Source: Plakobranchus ocellatus
Lineage: Eukaryota; Mollusca; Gastropoda; Plakobranchidae
Assembly (NCBI GenBank): GCA_019648995.1
Contig: BLXT01002860.1
Location: 326,726 to 355,189 of the forward strand
Length of the DNA: 28,464 nucleotides
Direction of reading: 5' to 3'
The notes under the pieces are model-generated. The model searched no databases, was not told the origin of the DNA, and saw only the letters and a list, made by a program, of their open reading frames with translations. This document shows, piece by piece, positions 1 to 13,900 of the stretch. Positions within the stretch are counted from its first letter, which is position 1, and every line of letters starts with the position of its first letter. The position numbers were made by a program, and so were the translations under genes.

Positions 1-161
1 ACACCCTGCTTATGTATAACTCTAGGATCCAGAGACTTATTTCATGTCAAGGTGAGATTAATTTTACCTTAATAAAACTTCAAAACGATATTGACTTTTT
101 TCTGATTTACATCCTTAAATTTTAAAAAAATGTCTTTATCTGTGTCAGTAAAACCCAATAC
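1..161 (-). other. Start of the LAR intron after exon 21
   Basis: Begins with donor GTATTG at 161-160 on the minus strand. I found no match to the next expected LAR segment (the D1-D2 linker), so the next exon must lie outside the window. Confidence 0.7.
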
Positions 162-447
162 CTTGAACTCAAGTTCCATGCCAGTGATGGCTTGGCCTGG
201 CTCTGGGGCAGTCAGCTTCTGAATGTGGGCAGCCAGATTGCGTGCAGGCACTTCTGTGTTCCCACACTGGACAGCCTCTAGCAGAGCATCGTGGATGAAG
301 ATGTATTGGTCCTCAGTCTGCACCATATAGTTACGCTGAGCTCGCAGGCAAGTCACATGTCCATATATGTCTACTGTCATCTCATGCTTGATTCTCTCTA
401 ACATGGCATCAATCACAATGAAAGCGCCAGTACGCCCAACTCCAGCA
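162..447 (-). CDS. Lar: LAR exon 21: D1 P-loop remainder and C-terminal part
   Basis: 286 nt, phase 2 to phase 0. The first T completes the Ser codon, so the P-loop reads [10 protein letters not shown]. The exon continues [40 protein letters not shown] (Q-loop) and [14 protein letters not shown], ending MELEFK at donor GTATTG. The catalytic set of D1 is therefore intact and D1 should be active. The open frame running past 161 into the intron diverges from the family and is not coding. The rest of the gene (linker to D2, D2, stop) lies beyond position 1. Confidence 0.95.
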
Positions 448-3400
448 CTAAAGAGAAAGAAACCAACAAAGAAATAAATACAAGTTTGAGATATCACTCA
501 GATCAAGGCCTTGACTAAACAATAGTATTTTAAAGGAAACACAAAGAGAAGGGCTCACAGGGAAAGAGATCAAGATGGGCCACAAGAGACAATGAGAAGA
601 ATCAAGGACAGCAGGGATGAACAAAAGACAAAAGCATGAAAGAACATGACACTGACAGTGACGCTGACAGAGGCATCGTTTGTAGTGATCTTGACATAAA
701 ATACCTTGCAAACAACAAGGGACAGAAAAAGAAATACAATATTGAAACAATAACAAACAAACAAGCCATAAACCAGCAGCTTAACCATGAATGCCAAATA
801 GCTTAAGATTAAGATACAATGCAGAGCAAACATCTTGCACTGACCTGCAGTGGACAATTATGGATCCTGCATCAGGTGGGTTGCTGGCCTTCACTCTCCT
901 CATGAACATAAGAAGTGGAGTAGGGTAGTCAGGCACTCCATGATCAGGCCAAGCTGTAAACTGATACTGTCGAACTTCACGTTTTTCATTGAAGCCATAC
1001 TGAATAGGAGGAAGCAATGAAATGAAGGGGTTACAAAAATTTTGTGAGTAAAGTTTTCCAGATCTTTACGAGCAGGTAGGGATATATACTGTTCACATGC
1101 AATCAACATAGCTAAACATCTGTATTTTACATCCACTGGGCAAACTTGCATCAGGAAATCAATTTAACAATTTGTGATTTTCTGATTTATATTCCTATCA
1201 TCAGGCTGTCCAAATCCATGCAGGACACTGAGAAAGACAATAAAATTAAAGCCTGAAACTTTGTGCCTCTATGGTGTAACTTTTGTGATCTAAGTTGAGA
1301 GACTCTTTTCTTTTTGTCTCCTCTCCCCTTTCCCACCCCAACCAGTCCTGACGTTGCTCCATCAGGGAACTGTTCACCTCCCAATCCCTCAAACTTGATA
1401 TCCTTTTTCTGACATAGGCAAGTCACTAGGATATCAGACAGCTCTTTTAATGGATGTGTCTATGGATGGGAGAGTGAGCAATTTACTTGAGAGGTCAGAT
1501 GATGAACGATTATGATGTAGGTGATTTAACTGTGTATTTTATGGATCTATTTTATTACCATGTGTGTATTTTTTTTTTTTTAATAACAGATTTACATAAA
1601 AAAGAAATATTATAATAAATTATGGGTGACTTAGTTTAGCTAAAAATTACAGATATAGTGTAGGAGGAACTTGTTTGTTTTACCAAATATTCTTCAGTTC
1701 ATAATACTCTCTTGTCAATATGTAACACAAAGGAAAATAAATAAAAGTATAGGTTACATAACCTATGACTGAAATGGATTCGATAAGTCAAGTTGATTTG
1801 AGAAAGGGATGTGTGATGTTTATGAAATAATATAAGATCTAAATAGAATCAGACTTTCTATCAATTTGTTGATTTCTGATTTGGAAAAACTCAGGACTCA
1901 CAATCTCTAAAATAAGCCAAAGTGCCTTCGTGTAATTAACTTCATTTGGCTCTGGCACAGTGCTTAGCATAGTATATTAGTTTGTCATTGCCTCAGAATA
2001 TTTATTATAAATCACTTTGCTAGTATAAAAAACCTATTTTACAGCTTGATAGACAGATGTCCTACAATTTCAACCGCACAAAAAAGGAGCCTTAATTGCC
2101 AGTTTATTTAAAAAAAAAAAGTGAACTTAGTCAAAACATATGCTAGATAATTTACTTGATCTAAGAAAAATCGTTCTACAGAAAAAAAACTGAGATGGCA
2201 CTCATTGTCTTGCAAAACAAAAGAGACAACATAACTGCTTGGATCTTGCCGTAGCCATAAGGTTAAAAAAAAAAAACCAAACAAACCACAAAACAAATTC
2301 AATGCTATGTTTGGGTGTTCCATAAGGCACTAAATTTACTATCCAATTAAGAAAAATTAAATGTACAACTTTGAATTTCAAATGATTGTGAGAAAAAAAA
2401 TACACTGCAGTTCAAATATACCAGCATATTGAGGCAAGAATTGTTTACAATCTTAAACATTTTATTTTAACTATAAGAGCAAAAAATGTGGAAAATATGA
2501 AATCAAAAAATAAGGGGAGATCAGCAATATATTTGTGAAATTTTCAATAAGCAGAGACTTATATGGCACAGATCATCTCCTCAAAGATCAAAGAGCGAAA
2601 AAAACACCCCACAAAAACAAAGAGAAACACTGTAAGCTGTTCCACCAAAAAAAAACTTCCCAAAAAAAGATATGGAACACAATAAGAGGAAAATAAACAA
2701 ACTTACTCTAGACATGTGGAAGGTTCGCATTGTATATGTTGCCAGTTCTGTAACATCAACAAGTTGTACATGCATCAGCCCATAAGTCTCAGCACCTCTG
2801 GATGGCCAGTATTGATCACACTTAATCTAGAGGGGAAAAAATGACGAGGAGAAGTTTTTAAAGTTAAACTTCTCATTCACGAAAAAAAAAAAAAAATTAA
2901 CATTCATTCTATGACAAGTGCATTCTATTCCTTATTCAAATGTCAGGTGCTTGAAGTTTTGCTATTCATTTCTGTGCTCATATCTCCAAGGAAGCAATAT
3001 CAATATATTCATGGTACTAGCCTAATAAAAACTCTTTCTTCTGTTGAATGCATGTTTTTTCTTTCGTCCTCATTTTTTTTTTTTTTTATAAAATATTTTA
3101 TAGGGAGATTATCATGAGCAAAATCTCTGTCAGTGTCAGCAAAATAGAGGCCTCTACATGAATCTACTATCCTTACCTTTTCATCTTCATTTCCTTCCCA
3201 TTTCTAAATAAAGGCAAGATGTCCTTTATGATAACTACCTTGTCTGAACAGGATGTATCATTATCATATCCCTACACCTGTGGCAAAGAGTTTTGTATCA
3301 CCCACTATTTCAATGGGATGAAAAAAAAAAGCTATGTGCATCGCAGGGTGACGAAATTATCCCACAAATTAGTCATATTGTACAGTGTAAATGATTTTGA

Positions 3401-4872
3401 TCTAGCCTTATTTACTTATAATATTCAGTCAAATTTAAAATTGGCCTCAACTAGGCCTATTTTAGTTTTACAGTGCTATTATTATTTTTAGCTTTTTTTA
3501 CCTTGACAGATTTAGGTATTTTGAAGGTGCAAAAAAAAATCTTTACAAGATATAACATCGTAAGCTAGAAACCAGATAGGTTTCGAATGCCACTGGAAAC
3601 TTCCCAAGATGTTTATGTATTTGGGAGGGTATAAATAAGAGCATTTGATTGGTCAATATTTTTAGTAATTGCGTTGACCTAACACGATAACTTCTGGTCT
3701 TTTCTAGCATGAATAGTTGCATAATAATGATCTAATAGGCCTAGGTATTATATAACTAGCATTTTCTGGAAGCGGTAGGTGATGAATATAAGAAGATGAT
3801 TGAGGGACTGTTGGTGAGATGCTGAAAGATAGACTGCTGATGTTAGTGAATTTGTACATGTATAGAATCTTAGGAATTTACCTTGCTCTTCTTAAATTGT
3901 CCTTCGTTTTAAAATGATAAAATTTTAGTTCAGCTTTCTGCAAGACTTGAATGATATCAGATATTGAGTCCATTTAAGAGAATTACTTGCCACAGGTAAT
4001 GTTCAACTAGATCTATAACTGAATAGCACAAAGCCATTCCTGACAGATAGGTAGTGAAATTATAACAATTGAACTTCAGACCAGAAGTTTAGATTCCATG
4101 GACCTATCAGTTTGCACATCAACTCTCAAAGAGTAAGGAAAAATAAATACACCCTCTAATCATTGATTTATTGATTGTTGATATACCCAGTCCACCTTTT
4201 ATCGATGATCTCAGGGCTCTACAACTATAAATTTGATAGAATAGAGGATTAAATATTTACACATCCGCAAGTTGATAATCATTGCATGTTTCTAAAATTT
4301 CTCCAAGGTGTTTGTGTAAGAGTTTGTGCATTAAATGATTGGCATGTCTGTGTTAGATTAGATGATAAGTATTTTGTTTCTCTTTATCTCACAAAGTATG
4401 GATAGGACATGCTTACTTTTGCTTTGTGAAATGTAGGCTAACAAAAGTAGGCCCACTGCACAAAAAAAAAAATAAAAGTTATGACCTATGGTTAATGGGA
4501 TACAAACAGAAGGCTATCTATTGAATATAACAGTCAGTTATCAAACTGAATTTATTTTTCATATGGACAGGTTTACAGAAATATCAGAAATACCATGTAT
4601 CTCGCCATAAAGGGTTTAAAATTGTGATAAAGAAAATTGTCAGCATGTTTTAGTTACTGATGTCAATGATATCAAGTTTTGAGATATCCTGGAAACTGCA
4701 TTTTTCTGAAGCCAAGATCAGGGCAGGATTAACACAAGAAAGAAAACAAAAAAAGAAGTAATAATTTAAATACAAAATGATCAATAATTTTCTTCTGAAT
4801 AAGGCTCCTAAAAATTAATGTTTCTGATAATGATGGTACAGAGTCCATTAAACTATTGAAAAGGTAATGTTT

Positions 4873-4910
<38 letters not shown>

Positions 4911-7900
4911 CATACCCTAGATCGCTCCTCAAGTTTTGTCATCATAACAATAGTAGCTGATCGCTGCTCCCACACCATCCGCCAGAAATCACCGAAAGTC
5001 TCTGGCAAAGGACCCTGAATAGCAAAATATATCAATGTATTAAAGAGGTTCTTAGATCTGTACTTATCTAAATTTCAATAAGTGCTGAAATGTGTCCTTT
5101 CCAGGCTTACTAGAGAGAGAAGTAATCAACTTTTTTGGTTTGAGACTTTTGATGCCATTGGACCTCAGTGAGTAATGTTGCAGCTCAAAGTCACAATGCA
5201 TAAAGACATGCCATTCACAAACAAACTAGCAATAAACAACACAGTGGAGCCAAGTGTCTGTTTAAATTAGCTAAAATCGAAAATTGATAATACATATAAG
5301 AAATTTTATTTTGACTCACTACTCACTTCTCGTTAGAATAGAAGACTTATTCATGTAGTTTAAAAACAAAAAGTGAAGGTATGGATCATCAACAGACATT
5401 TGATCATGCAGTTTGTAGCCTTTCACAAGTAATTTAGATTAAACTTTGATTTCATGTGGATATTTTTACAATTTGAAATAATCTTCAATTTTAATTCACT
5501 AAAATAATTGATGCCTCTGAGGCTGAGGTATATATGTGTTGTTGACAAATAAAATCCCTTTTCTTTTTCCATTCTTTATTTTGCAATATCTTTCATGCCA
5601 TAAAAATTTCCTAACCTGTGTGGCTATGTAAGCATTTTGCTTGCGGTAGCCATCCATATAGTTTGCATTCACATAATCGCTGCCTGGAACACCTTCCATG
5701 GGCTGAAGAATAACGCGAGAATGGTCATAGGCAATAACATTCGCGTAACGGTTCTTAGGTTTATTGACTTCCAAGTTAGAATTGTCCCACGTAAACTGCT
5801 GCCCTGGCTCTATGCTCTCATATTCTTGAGAGAACTTGAAGTTATCACTGGCTTTTAGGGCATCAATGTGCTCTGCCAGCCTCTCAATGGGGATAGGGGG
5901 GTGGCTCATCATGGCTGTGAGATAGAAATTTGAAAAAAAAAAGTGAATATTTCAATGAGTTAAGTTAAAAGAAATATTAGGTATATTTAAAAATAACATG
6001 CACAAACACAAAGTTAGGAAATCTACCATAACAGGGTATATATACAAAAGCAGATTTTAATCTTGGGGATGAAATATATTCTGAAGCAGGCCTTTATACT
6101 GGTATATTCTTTTGTATTTTTAAAACCAACACAAAGCACAAATTTACAACTGTCTTTTGAAGAAAAATATGACATAAGAAAGTCAAAACATAGTTTTTAA
6201 GTCACTTTTCTTCTTTAAGCAAAAATCAATTTTAAAAGAGAAAAATCAAAACTTTATTATCACTAAAAATTAATTTCCATCTTTTCTTTTGGGGCGAGAA
6301 TTTTCTCACAGGTCACTGTTTCTTATACCATAGGTTCTATTCAGATCTTGTACAAATACAATTGACCCCAATCAGGAAAATCTTATTTAATTTATTGTTT
6401 GATTTAGGCAATGCCTTCATGATAAAAATTATGATACGAACGTCAATCAGAATACCCCTATTCACAAAATTTTCATTTATTGCCAGACAAACATGAAAAA
6501 AATAAGTTAATCAAATGTTTGCTCAGGATCAAATCCTGATAAAAACGTTGAACAAAATTACATTTTGGTGCAAATTGCTAAAAAAACCAAACATAGCTCT
6601 CAAGTCCTTATGGATATTTACAATTTACAATTGTTTAAAGCCAGTCTTTTTTTTTTTCATTCACATTTTGACTTATAAATTACAAAACAATTGACTTCTG
6701 TCAAGGCTGATAAATCAGATTTTCTAAAATTAAAAATTATGTGTATACTTGAAAATACTTTTGATTTTTCACTTTTTAATCAAACATACCAATAATTCAA
6801 ACATATTTTATATTTGCAAGCAGATGAAATGGGTTGGAAGTCCATAGTATTTAATCCTTTGTTGCGTTCCTTATTCAATAACTTTTAAATCTAATAATAG
6901 TTGTTCTCTGACCTGGTGTCTGGAATCGCTGTCTCCGGACCTCAACAGGATCCACAGAATAAGATGGTGGTTCAATCATTAGGGCCTTGGCTTCAGGTTC
7001 TAGTGCATCTCCTTTGGTTTTGTTCTTTTTTCTGTCAATCAAAATCCCGACAGAATAAGATGATAAAGTTTTTTTGTTTTTTTTTAAGGCATGAAAATAA
7101 GAAAATCCTAAGTACAATATGCAGCAAAATAAAGAAATATTGATTTTTAAGCTATGTGAATGACAAAAATACCTAAAAAAGAGAACACAAACCTCATGAT
7201 AACCCAGCAGACAATAGCACAACCAATGATGAACAGCACAGCACCAGCACATGTTGGCATAACTATGGTCATAAGAGCATTAGCATCCTCATCAATATTC
7301 TTGATCTCCTCTTCCCTTCCAGTTTCATTGGGTATAGGATTGTTATTACCAGATTCTGACTTTCCATTCTTATTTGGTCTCCAGGGGGTGGGACTACCAG
7401 ATGTAATGCTAATTTCATCTGAGAAATCACTTGAAGTGTACAAAAGCTGGGAAAGAAAAAAGCCATCACAGTGAGGGGGCTGAAAAACAAAACCATTTAA
7501 ATATGAGCAAATTATATTCCCACATCACTACCTGTAACAGTGAATGCCCAAATAAGTTGGTGTAGTCAATAATCTGCCCTTTGGGCCAATACAATGATTT
7601 CACAAGGATAAGCCTCCTAAGGGAGGAGACTTTTAAAGGAAAAAGAAGGAAAATATGGATAACAACCATGATGATGAAACACAGAATTTACCCATGAGCC
7701 AGATTTACCTTTTTGAGTGGATACTATAAATATTAAATCGACTGAAAATGCTTGATATTTTGAATCAGAGAAAACCAGGAGGCCTCTGCATTTTTCACTT
7801 ATCATATTTGAGTTGCACATTATTCTAGTATCTTTTCCCATTATCCATTTGTTCAAATTTTCAACACAAATTTAATTTACAATCCTTGTTATGCCTGCCT

Positions 7901-10900
7901 CAACATTAATTTTTCTGTTTTCCGAATGAACTATGAGATATCAATGTTAAGTGTTGCATTTATATGAAAAAAAAAAACGAAAAAAAAAAAAACATACACT
8001 GAAAACTAACCTGATCAACCGAATATGCCCTGAGGAAGACCTTGTACCTGTCATCCATGTCAAGCCTACGATTATGGAAAGAGCTGTATTCCTGCCCATT
8101 CCCAAGATAGAACTCTGGTGGCAGAGCTAAAGAGTCAAACTTTGCTGTAATGTAAGGCTTATCTGGCCCCTTGCCTTCACGTGTTAGCTTAAAATAAAGA
8201 GAGTGAAGAAATGAATTATAATATAAACAAGGACTGAGATCAGTCACTCAATGAAAAGTAATGTGATAAAATAAGTTTAAGGCTGTTTTTTTAAACTTTC
8301 ATTGGGACTCTGTCTAGTGCTTACAAACTTTCAACCTAAAAGCTAAAGTCACCCAAGATGTGGTATCACATTCTTGGTTTTTAGAACTTCAGTCATCTAA
8401 AAAGTGGTAGAAAGTCCTTGGTCTTATGAAGGTTTAGTCACCAAAGATGTGATAGCATGTCCTCAGTCCTAAGAACTTATATCATCTAAGATGTGATAGC
8501 ATGTTCTCGGTCCTAAGAACTTAAGTCATCTAAGATGTGATAGCAATTCCTCTGTCTTATGGGGTTTAGTAACCTGAGATGTTCTCAGTCCAGAGAAGTT
8601 AAGGCATCTAAAACAAGACATCCTGTCCTCCATCTCAAATAAGTTAAAACTCACTGAAAGATATTGGATTTTGTTTCTCATGTTAATTTTGCTTTTGAAA
8701 TGTATGTAAACCATTTTCTTGCACAGCATATCTGCTCTTTTTCTTTATATATATGAAGTGTGGTGTACCTTCTTAACTTATTTTGAAAGTTTATTTCTTT
8801 TGGTGGTATAGAAATCAGACAGGGAAAACTTCTGCTTTAAAAATATATACTTGGACCTAATGTGACCAAATCATGTCACAGTCTTGTTAACCACTAGCTC
8901 AATATTTTAATAATTTCATTGGGAAAAAAAAGTCAAATCTTAATTTATTTCTGAGAAGAGAAATGTGATTAAAAAAAAAATTATGATGATTTCATTCACT
9001 GCCAGAGAAGTCCACTGTACAAAATTACCTCGGCAAATGTGTAGTCACTCGGCATCTTGATATGGCTAGATCCTAATGGAACCACAATCAGGTGGTAGTG
9101 ACTTATGGGACCATTTTTCCCTGAGGCTTTTTTGAGACGCAACAAAATTTTGCCATTTCTGATAGCTTTTATCTGTGGCCTTTCCACTGGAGGTGGAGCT
9201 GGAAGAACAAAACGGTGAAAAATTGGTTTATTCTTGAATTATATAAAGCTAAAGATGAAAAAAATTAATTTGAAAATGAATTTAGAAACTTGAAAATTAT
9301 ATAATAGAAGAAGTTTAAGCTACCAAGTAATGGGCAGAACAACAAGGCCTCATGATTTGCAATACATAAAAAAAATCCCCTTTTTACCTTACTTTTCAAT
9401 ACATAAAATATTTGGGATTGTCAAAGACAGACTGATACAAAAATTGCAGCTTAGACTAGAAATCTTTAAAAAAGAAATTATCTATTTACCATCGATAAGA
9501 GTCTCTGTTTCAAGATAGGACATTGCACCTTCCTTTCCATTTTTGAAAATAGCACTGATATTAAAAGTATATCTCATTTTGGGTTCAAGATTCCTCAGCG
9601 TGTACTGGTTGCGTTTGCCAGAAATTTTTTCCTCTTCAGCCGCAGGAGCAATTGTCTTGAAAATGCCATCTTCCCAGAACTTTTTAGAGCCATTGTATCT
9701 CAACTGTAAAAGAATATAAAAAGTTGTAGTCAGAAAATTTGATATAATGTGGATCTGATCAAGATAAGTTGCTAAATTTGTAAAATCAGCTAAAAAATTT
9801 ATCCACATTTCTATTGTGACCTAAATTGCATTTTGAGAGTATGCAAATTTCAAGATGACAATCATGGAAACAACAGATGTCCATACTCCTTCTCCCTCCC
9901 TCTAAAAAAATGAAAAAAAAAAAATTTAATTTCGGTTATATAAATAGATAAATTCATTTTTGTACAAGCATGCAAAGTTTCATCTTTCTACAATCAATAG
10001 GCATCAATAGGCATTCTCTTGCACCAAGATCTTTACCTTACTTTCACTCTCAGCACAATGGATTGATTTTAGAAAGCAGTAAAGCTGTGCATTTCTCTGC
10101 ACGATCAAAGCATGCACCTAAAATTCCAAGAGGTTTCTGAACAATGTAGGGAGTTTTTCAGATTACACAACTCATACTTACAACATATTGAGACACATCC
10201 ATGCTGCGTAGCGATGGTTTATCCCAGGAAAGTTTCACCTCCGTGGTCAATCTTTGGGTCACACGGAAATTCTGAACAGCATCCTCATACTCTGTAATGG
10301 AAAAAGGATGTAAAAAGACAATGGCCACTGCTTCAATCATGAAAAAACAATATCAAGCAAGAGAAAGAACTTAAGTTTGGTATAATATGGATTTTTTCTG
10401 CAAATCAACTACGTTTCTCAGAACATCATGAAATAAGTGTTTCCAGTATTTTTTTTTTTTTTTAAATTTCCACTACTAATATGCAAATAAGACTATAGAC
10501 TTGATTATGTGTAACAATCACTCAAAATTTTTAAATCTTCTTTGATTTGAGCTAAAAACACACACACACACACACAAAACAAAATGATATCACTCTAGGT
10601 ATTATTATGTAGCCCCCAGTGTTTCTATGAACAATCACCCTCATAAGAAGCCATTATATTTTGTGGCAGTTATAACCCCCTCTGCTAAGAGATTCTGCCT
10701 CTGCATCCATCTTCATCTATTTTTATCATCTTCTCACTCTATCTCCTTCAAATATGATTATTGATATAATATTTTTTAGTCTGACAAAGTTGAGAAATTG
10801 TTGATACTCAGATCCTTTTATAAATATACAAAGAGGAATTAAAAATAACCAAAAAAACAACAAAAAATCCCCATAACTTACGAGTCTCTCGAATATCAAT

Positions 10901-13900
10901 AGTAACCGTTTCGCTCATGTTGCCATATCTGCCATCCACAGACTTTGCTGACACTTTTATTGCATAGACAGTATATCGATCCAGTTTAGTGATTTCAGCC
11001 ACTGTATATGGACCAGTTTCAATCTGTTGCCACACATACATAGATGGTGTAGCGAACATATTGTAGTAGATTCTATAACCTGCCACTGGCGTCTCAGGTT
11101 CATCCCAGCTCACCTCCGCAGTCTCACCTGATGTCCGCCTAGCTTTAACATTCTTAGGAGGTGCAGGCTCTGTAAGTTGAAACGGACAAATATTTTTATT
11201 TCTTCAGTTCCTTCAGACTTTAACCCCCACTCCCCAAAAAGAAAAAAAAAATAACTTGTACTGCTCGCCATTGCAAATATCTGCAAAACAAAGCACGTGA
11301 TCGGTAGAGACAAATAAATGGCTATACACAAGATTTGACTTGTGTTTTTTACAATTTCATCTGCCTAAAAATATTCTTATCTGACTGATAAAAAATTTCA
11401 ACTTCATAATTTAAAAAAAAATTTATTATGTATAACAGCTTGAGAGATTGAATTCCAATTAAAATTTTAAATTAAGAATGCAAAAAACTATAGATTGTCA
11501 ACTAAAGTTCTGGACATAGAAAAAATTTTTTTTTTTTTCTTTCAAGTTTAGGCCTTTATAGGCCTTTATTTAAAATTGATCATGAGAATCTTATAAGTCC
11601 ATTCATTTTATTGATCAGCTGCATATCTATGGGTCTTATCCTTTTTGTTTTCTTAATCATTTAAAATATTCCATATCTGGTTTTCATTATTATTTTCAAA
11701 AGGTATGAATTACATTGTAGCACTTAGAGTAAAAAAAGTAAAGTGGGTCCTGATTGTTCTTAGCATACGGCATAATGAGGTAGTTTGTCATTGCTTCCCT
11801 CATCACCTTTACTTTCCCAAGGTCTTAAGATACCTAGCTACCCATTAAGTGCTGGGTGGACACGGAGGAGCAATGAAAAATCGACTTGTCCTGAACTGGA
11901 ATTCAGATTTCAGACCTTAAATTTGGTAGTCAACTGAACTACCAGATAAGCCACTGCTTCTCCTATTGCAGCACTATCTCCTGATAAAAATAGAGCACAC
12001 TGATGCAATCCTGAGACAATCTCCAGAATAAAATTTATTTTACAGAAAAAATCAAATGTCTTTCACAAAATGAATGGAATGGAAAAGCCTAGTCAATAAA
12101 AGAAACCTTTGGTTGCATGATATCCCCATGAACACCAAGATTCTAGATGCTCTTTGTAAATACAAAAACTTTTAAGACTATTGTTTTTAAATTTTACACA
12201 CCATGGTCTAGATCAGAGCAAACAGACTGTACCTGCAGCAGTTGTCTAGCATAGAGAAGTGAAATCACTTTTCTTTCACAGTCAATGTTAAGCAGCCAAT
12301 AAGCATTTGTTACATAAATACAACTGAGCTTGGACTCGCAGCAACTTTACAAAAATATTTTAAACATAAATTATACTATTTTCAAAACATACACTGCTAC
12401 AGTCCCAAACAATCTCTCAAATTGCAATGCAACGAGACAGCTGTATTAAGAGGGTAAAAAAGACAAGCATACAAGTCTGCAACTGAAAATATTACTTACT
12501 TTTGCCAAAAGTACTGTAGGGCAGAGTGTTACTCCAAGGCCCAGCACCTTTGCTGGTGTAAGCTTTTATTTTGAAGATATACTGAGTGTGCATCTCCAGT
12601 CCAACCAGATCAATAAAAGTGTCAGTACAGTTAAGATCTTCTTCATTGATGTCCTCACCTGCCTTGTGGTATGTGATCTGTGGGGATTAAAAAAATATAT
12701 GTTTTACAAAATTTTCTGCTAGGCATGGCATGTTGCAAAACTGCTTTCTTCATATTCTGCCAAGCTCCTTGCAAGGAGCTGGGCAGACAAATTAAGCTGC
12801 TTATTTTAACCTTTGAATGATACTGCTAAAACTTAAATGGAGCTGACAGATTGTCTCTAGACAAAATTGCTTTAAAAAAAAAAAATTGTGCTCCCAAAAT
12901 TTTTGTAAGGTAAAATGAAGCTCATCAGCTTTTAGAAATGACAGCATTGCAAAGCTCCTATTACCTGATACATGATAATATCTCCATTGCGCAGGTGTCG
13001 TGCAGGAAGATCCCAGCTCAAACGCAGTGAGGTCTCTGTTAAACCTTCTGCTGTGAGGTTCTGAGGTGCTCCTGATGGCACTGGAGGGGGAAAAAAAGCA
13101 TAATCTCAAGATATAAAATGGATCTCTGGAGTGTCTTAAATATTTTCATATTTATAATAATTCTACAAGTGTAAAAAGTAACACTTCTTCAAATCATTAC
13201 AATCAGCCTTAACAAATATTTGAAAGACGTGCATGTTTATTGGAATAGTTAAAAGACTGAAATCCATGCAGACTAAATTACCAACAATATTTAACTTTCA
13301 AGAAAGAAGCTATGTAATCTTTTAAAAACTAGAAACTCAGATCAATTCAATTTATGGGCCTTCTAATGTGCCCATGCAAGAAAATTAAATTTAAAAAATG
13401 CTTTCTTCTATTGAGTACGAATCCCGTAACAGTTATGCATAAGAGACCAGAATGTTTTTGGGGCCTTGATCGCATAGAGGATTGCAAATTCGCCCTTAAA
13501 TCTGCAGGGACCCATCAATTACTGGATTGAGCACCACCACCAATGCTCTGGCCCGACGGAGGGCCTGAAAATCTGATCATTTTGTTGTGGACTGGCCGTA
13601 CACACGAAAAAAACCACATAGTTTGTGATTAATATAATGGCTAGGCTCACAGATGTAAGCTAGCATTAAATTGAGATAACTCTCAGATAAAAAGGACCAG
13701 GTGAAGAACAAAGCTGCAATCACCAGCTTGACTTTTATTATTGTTAATTCATACATCTTTCGATCAAAATATCTGCAAGTCACATTTTGCAGATTTTAGT
13801 TCATTGTAATAACCAAATGAAACATTCCTGTCAACTTGACAGTGGTTCGAGATTGGCAGTGATATGGTACATTTGTGATTTCCACACTTTTTGTAACTTG

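Noticed and set aside
69..161. Extension of the exon 21 frame (about 30 codons to a stop)
   Set aside because: Family similarity stops exactly at MELEFK, where a GTATTG donor occurs. The rest is intron read-through.
448..857. Two minus-strand ORFs of about 100 codons between exons 20 and 21
   Set aside because: They lie in an intron bounded by clear GT-AG sites and contain no family resemblance. Translations are low-complexity hydrophobic frames typical of AT-rich noise.
2911..3491. Two plus-strand ORFs of 68 and 90 codons
   Set aside because: No splice structure, no recognisable domain, AT-rich composition; length is expected by chance.
11733..11963. Functional tRNA gene
   Set aside because: The tRNA-like head lacks a convincing cloverleaf and has a decayed B box, so it was called as a SINE instead.
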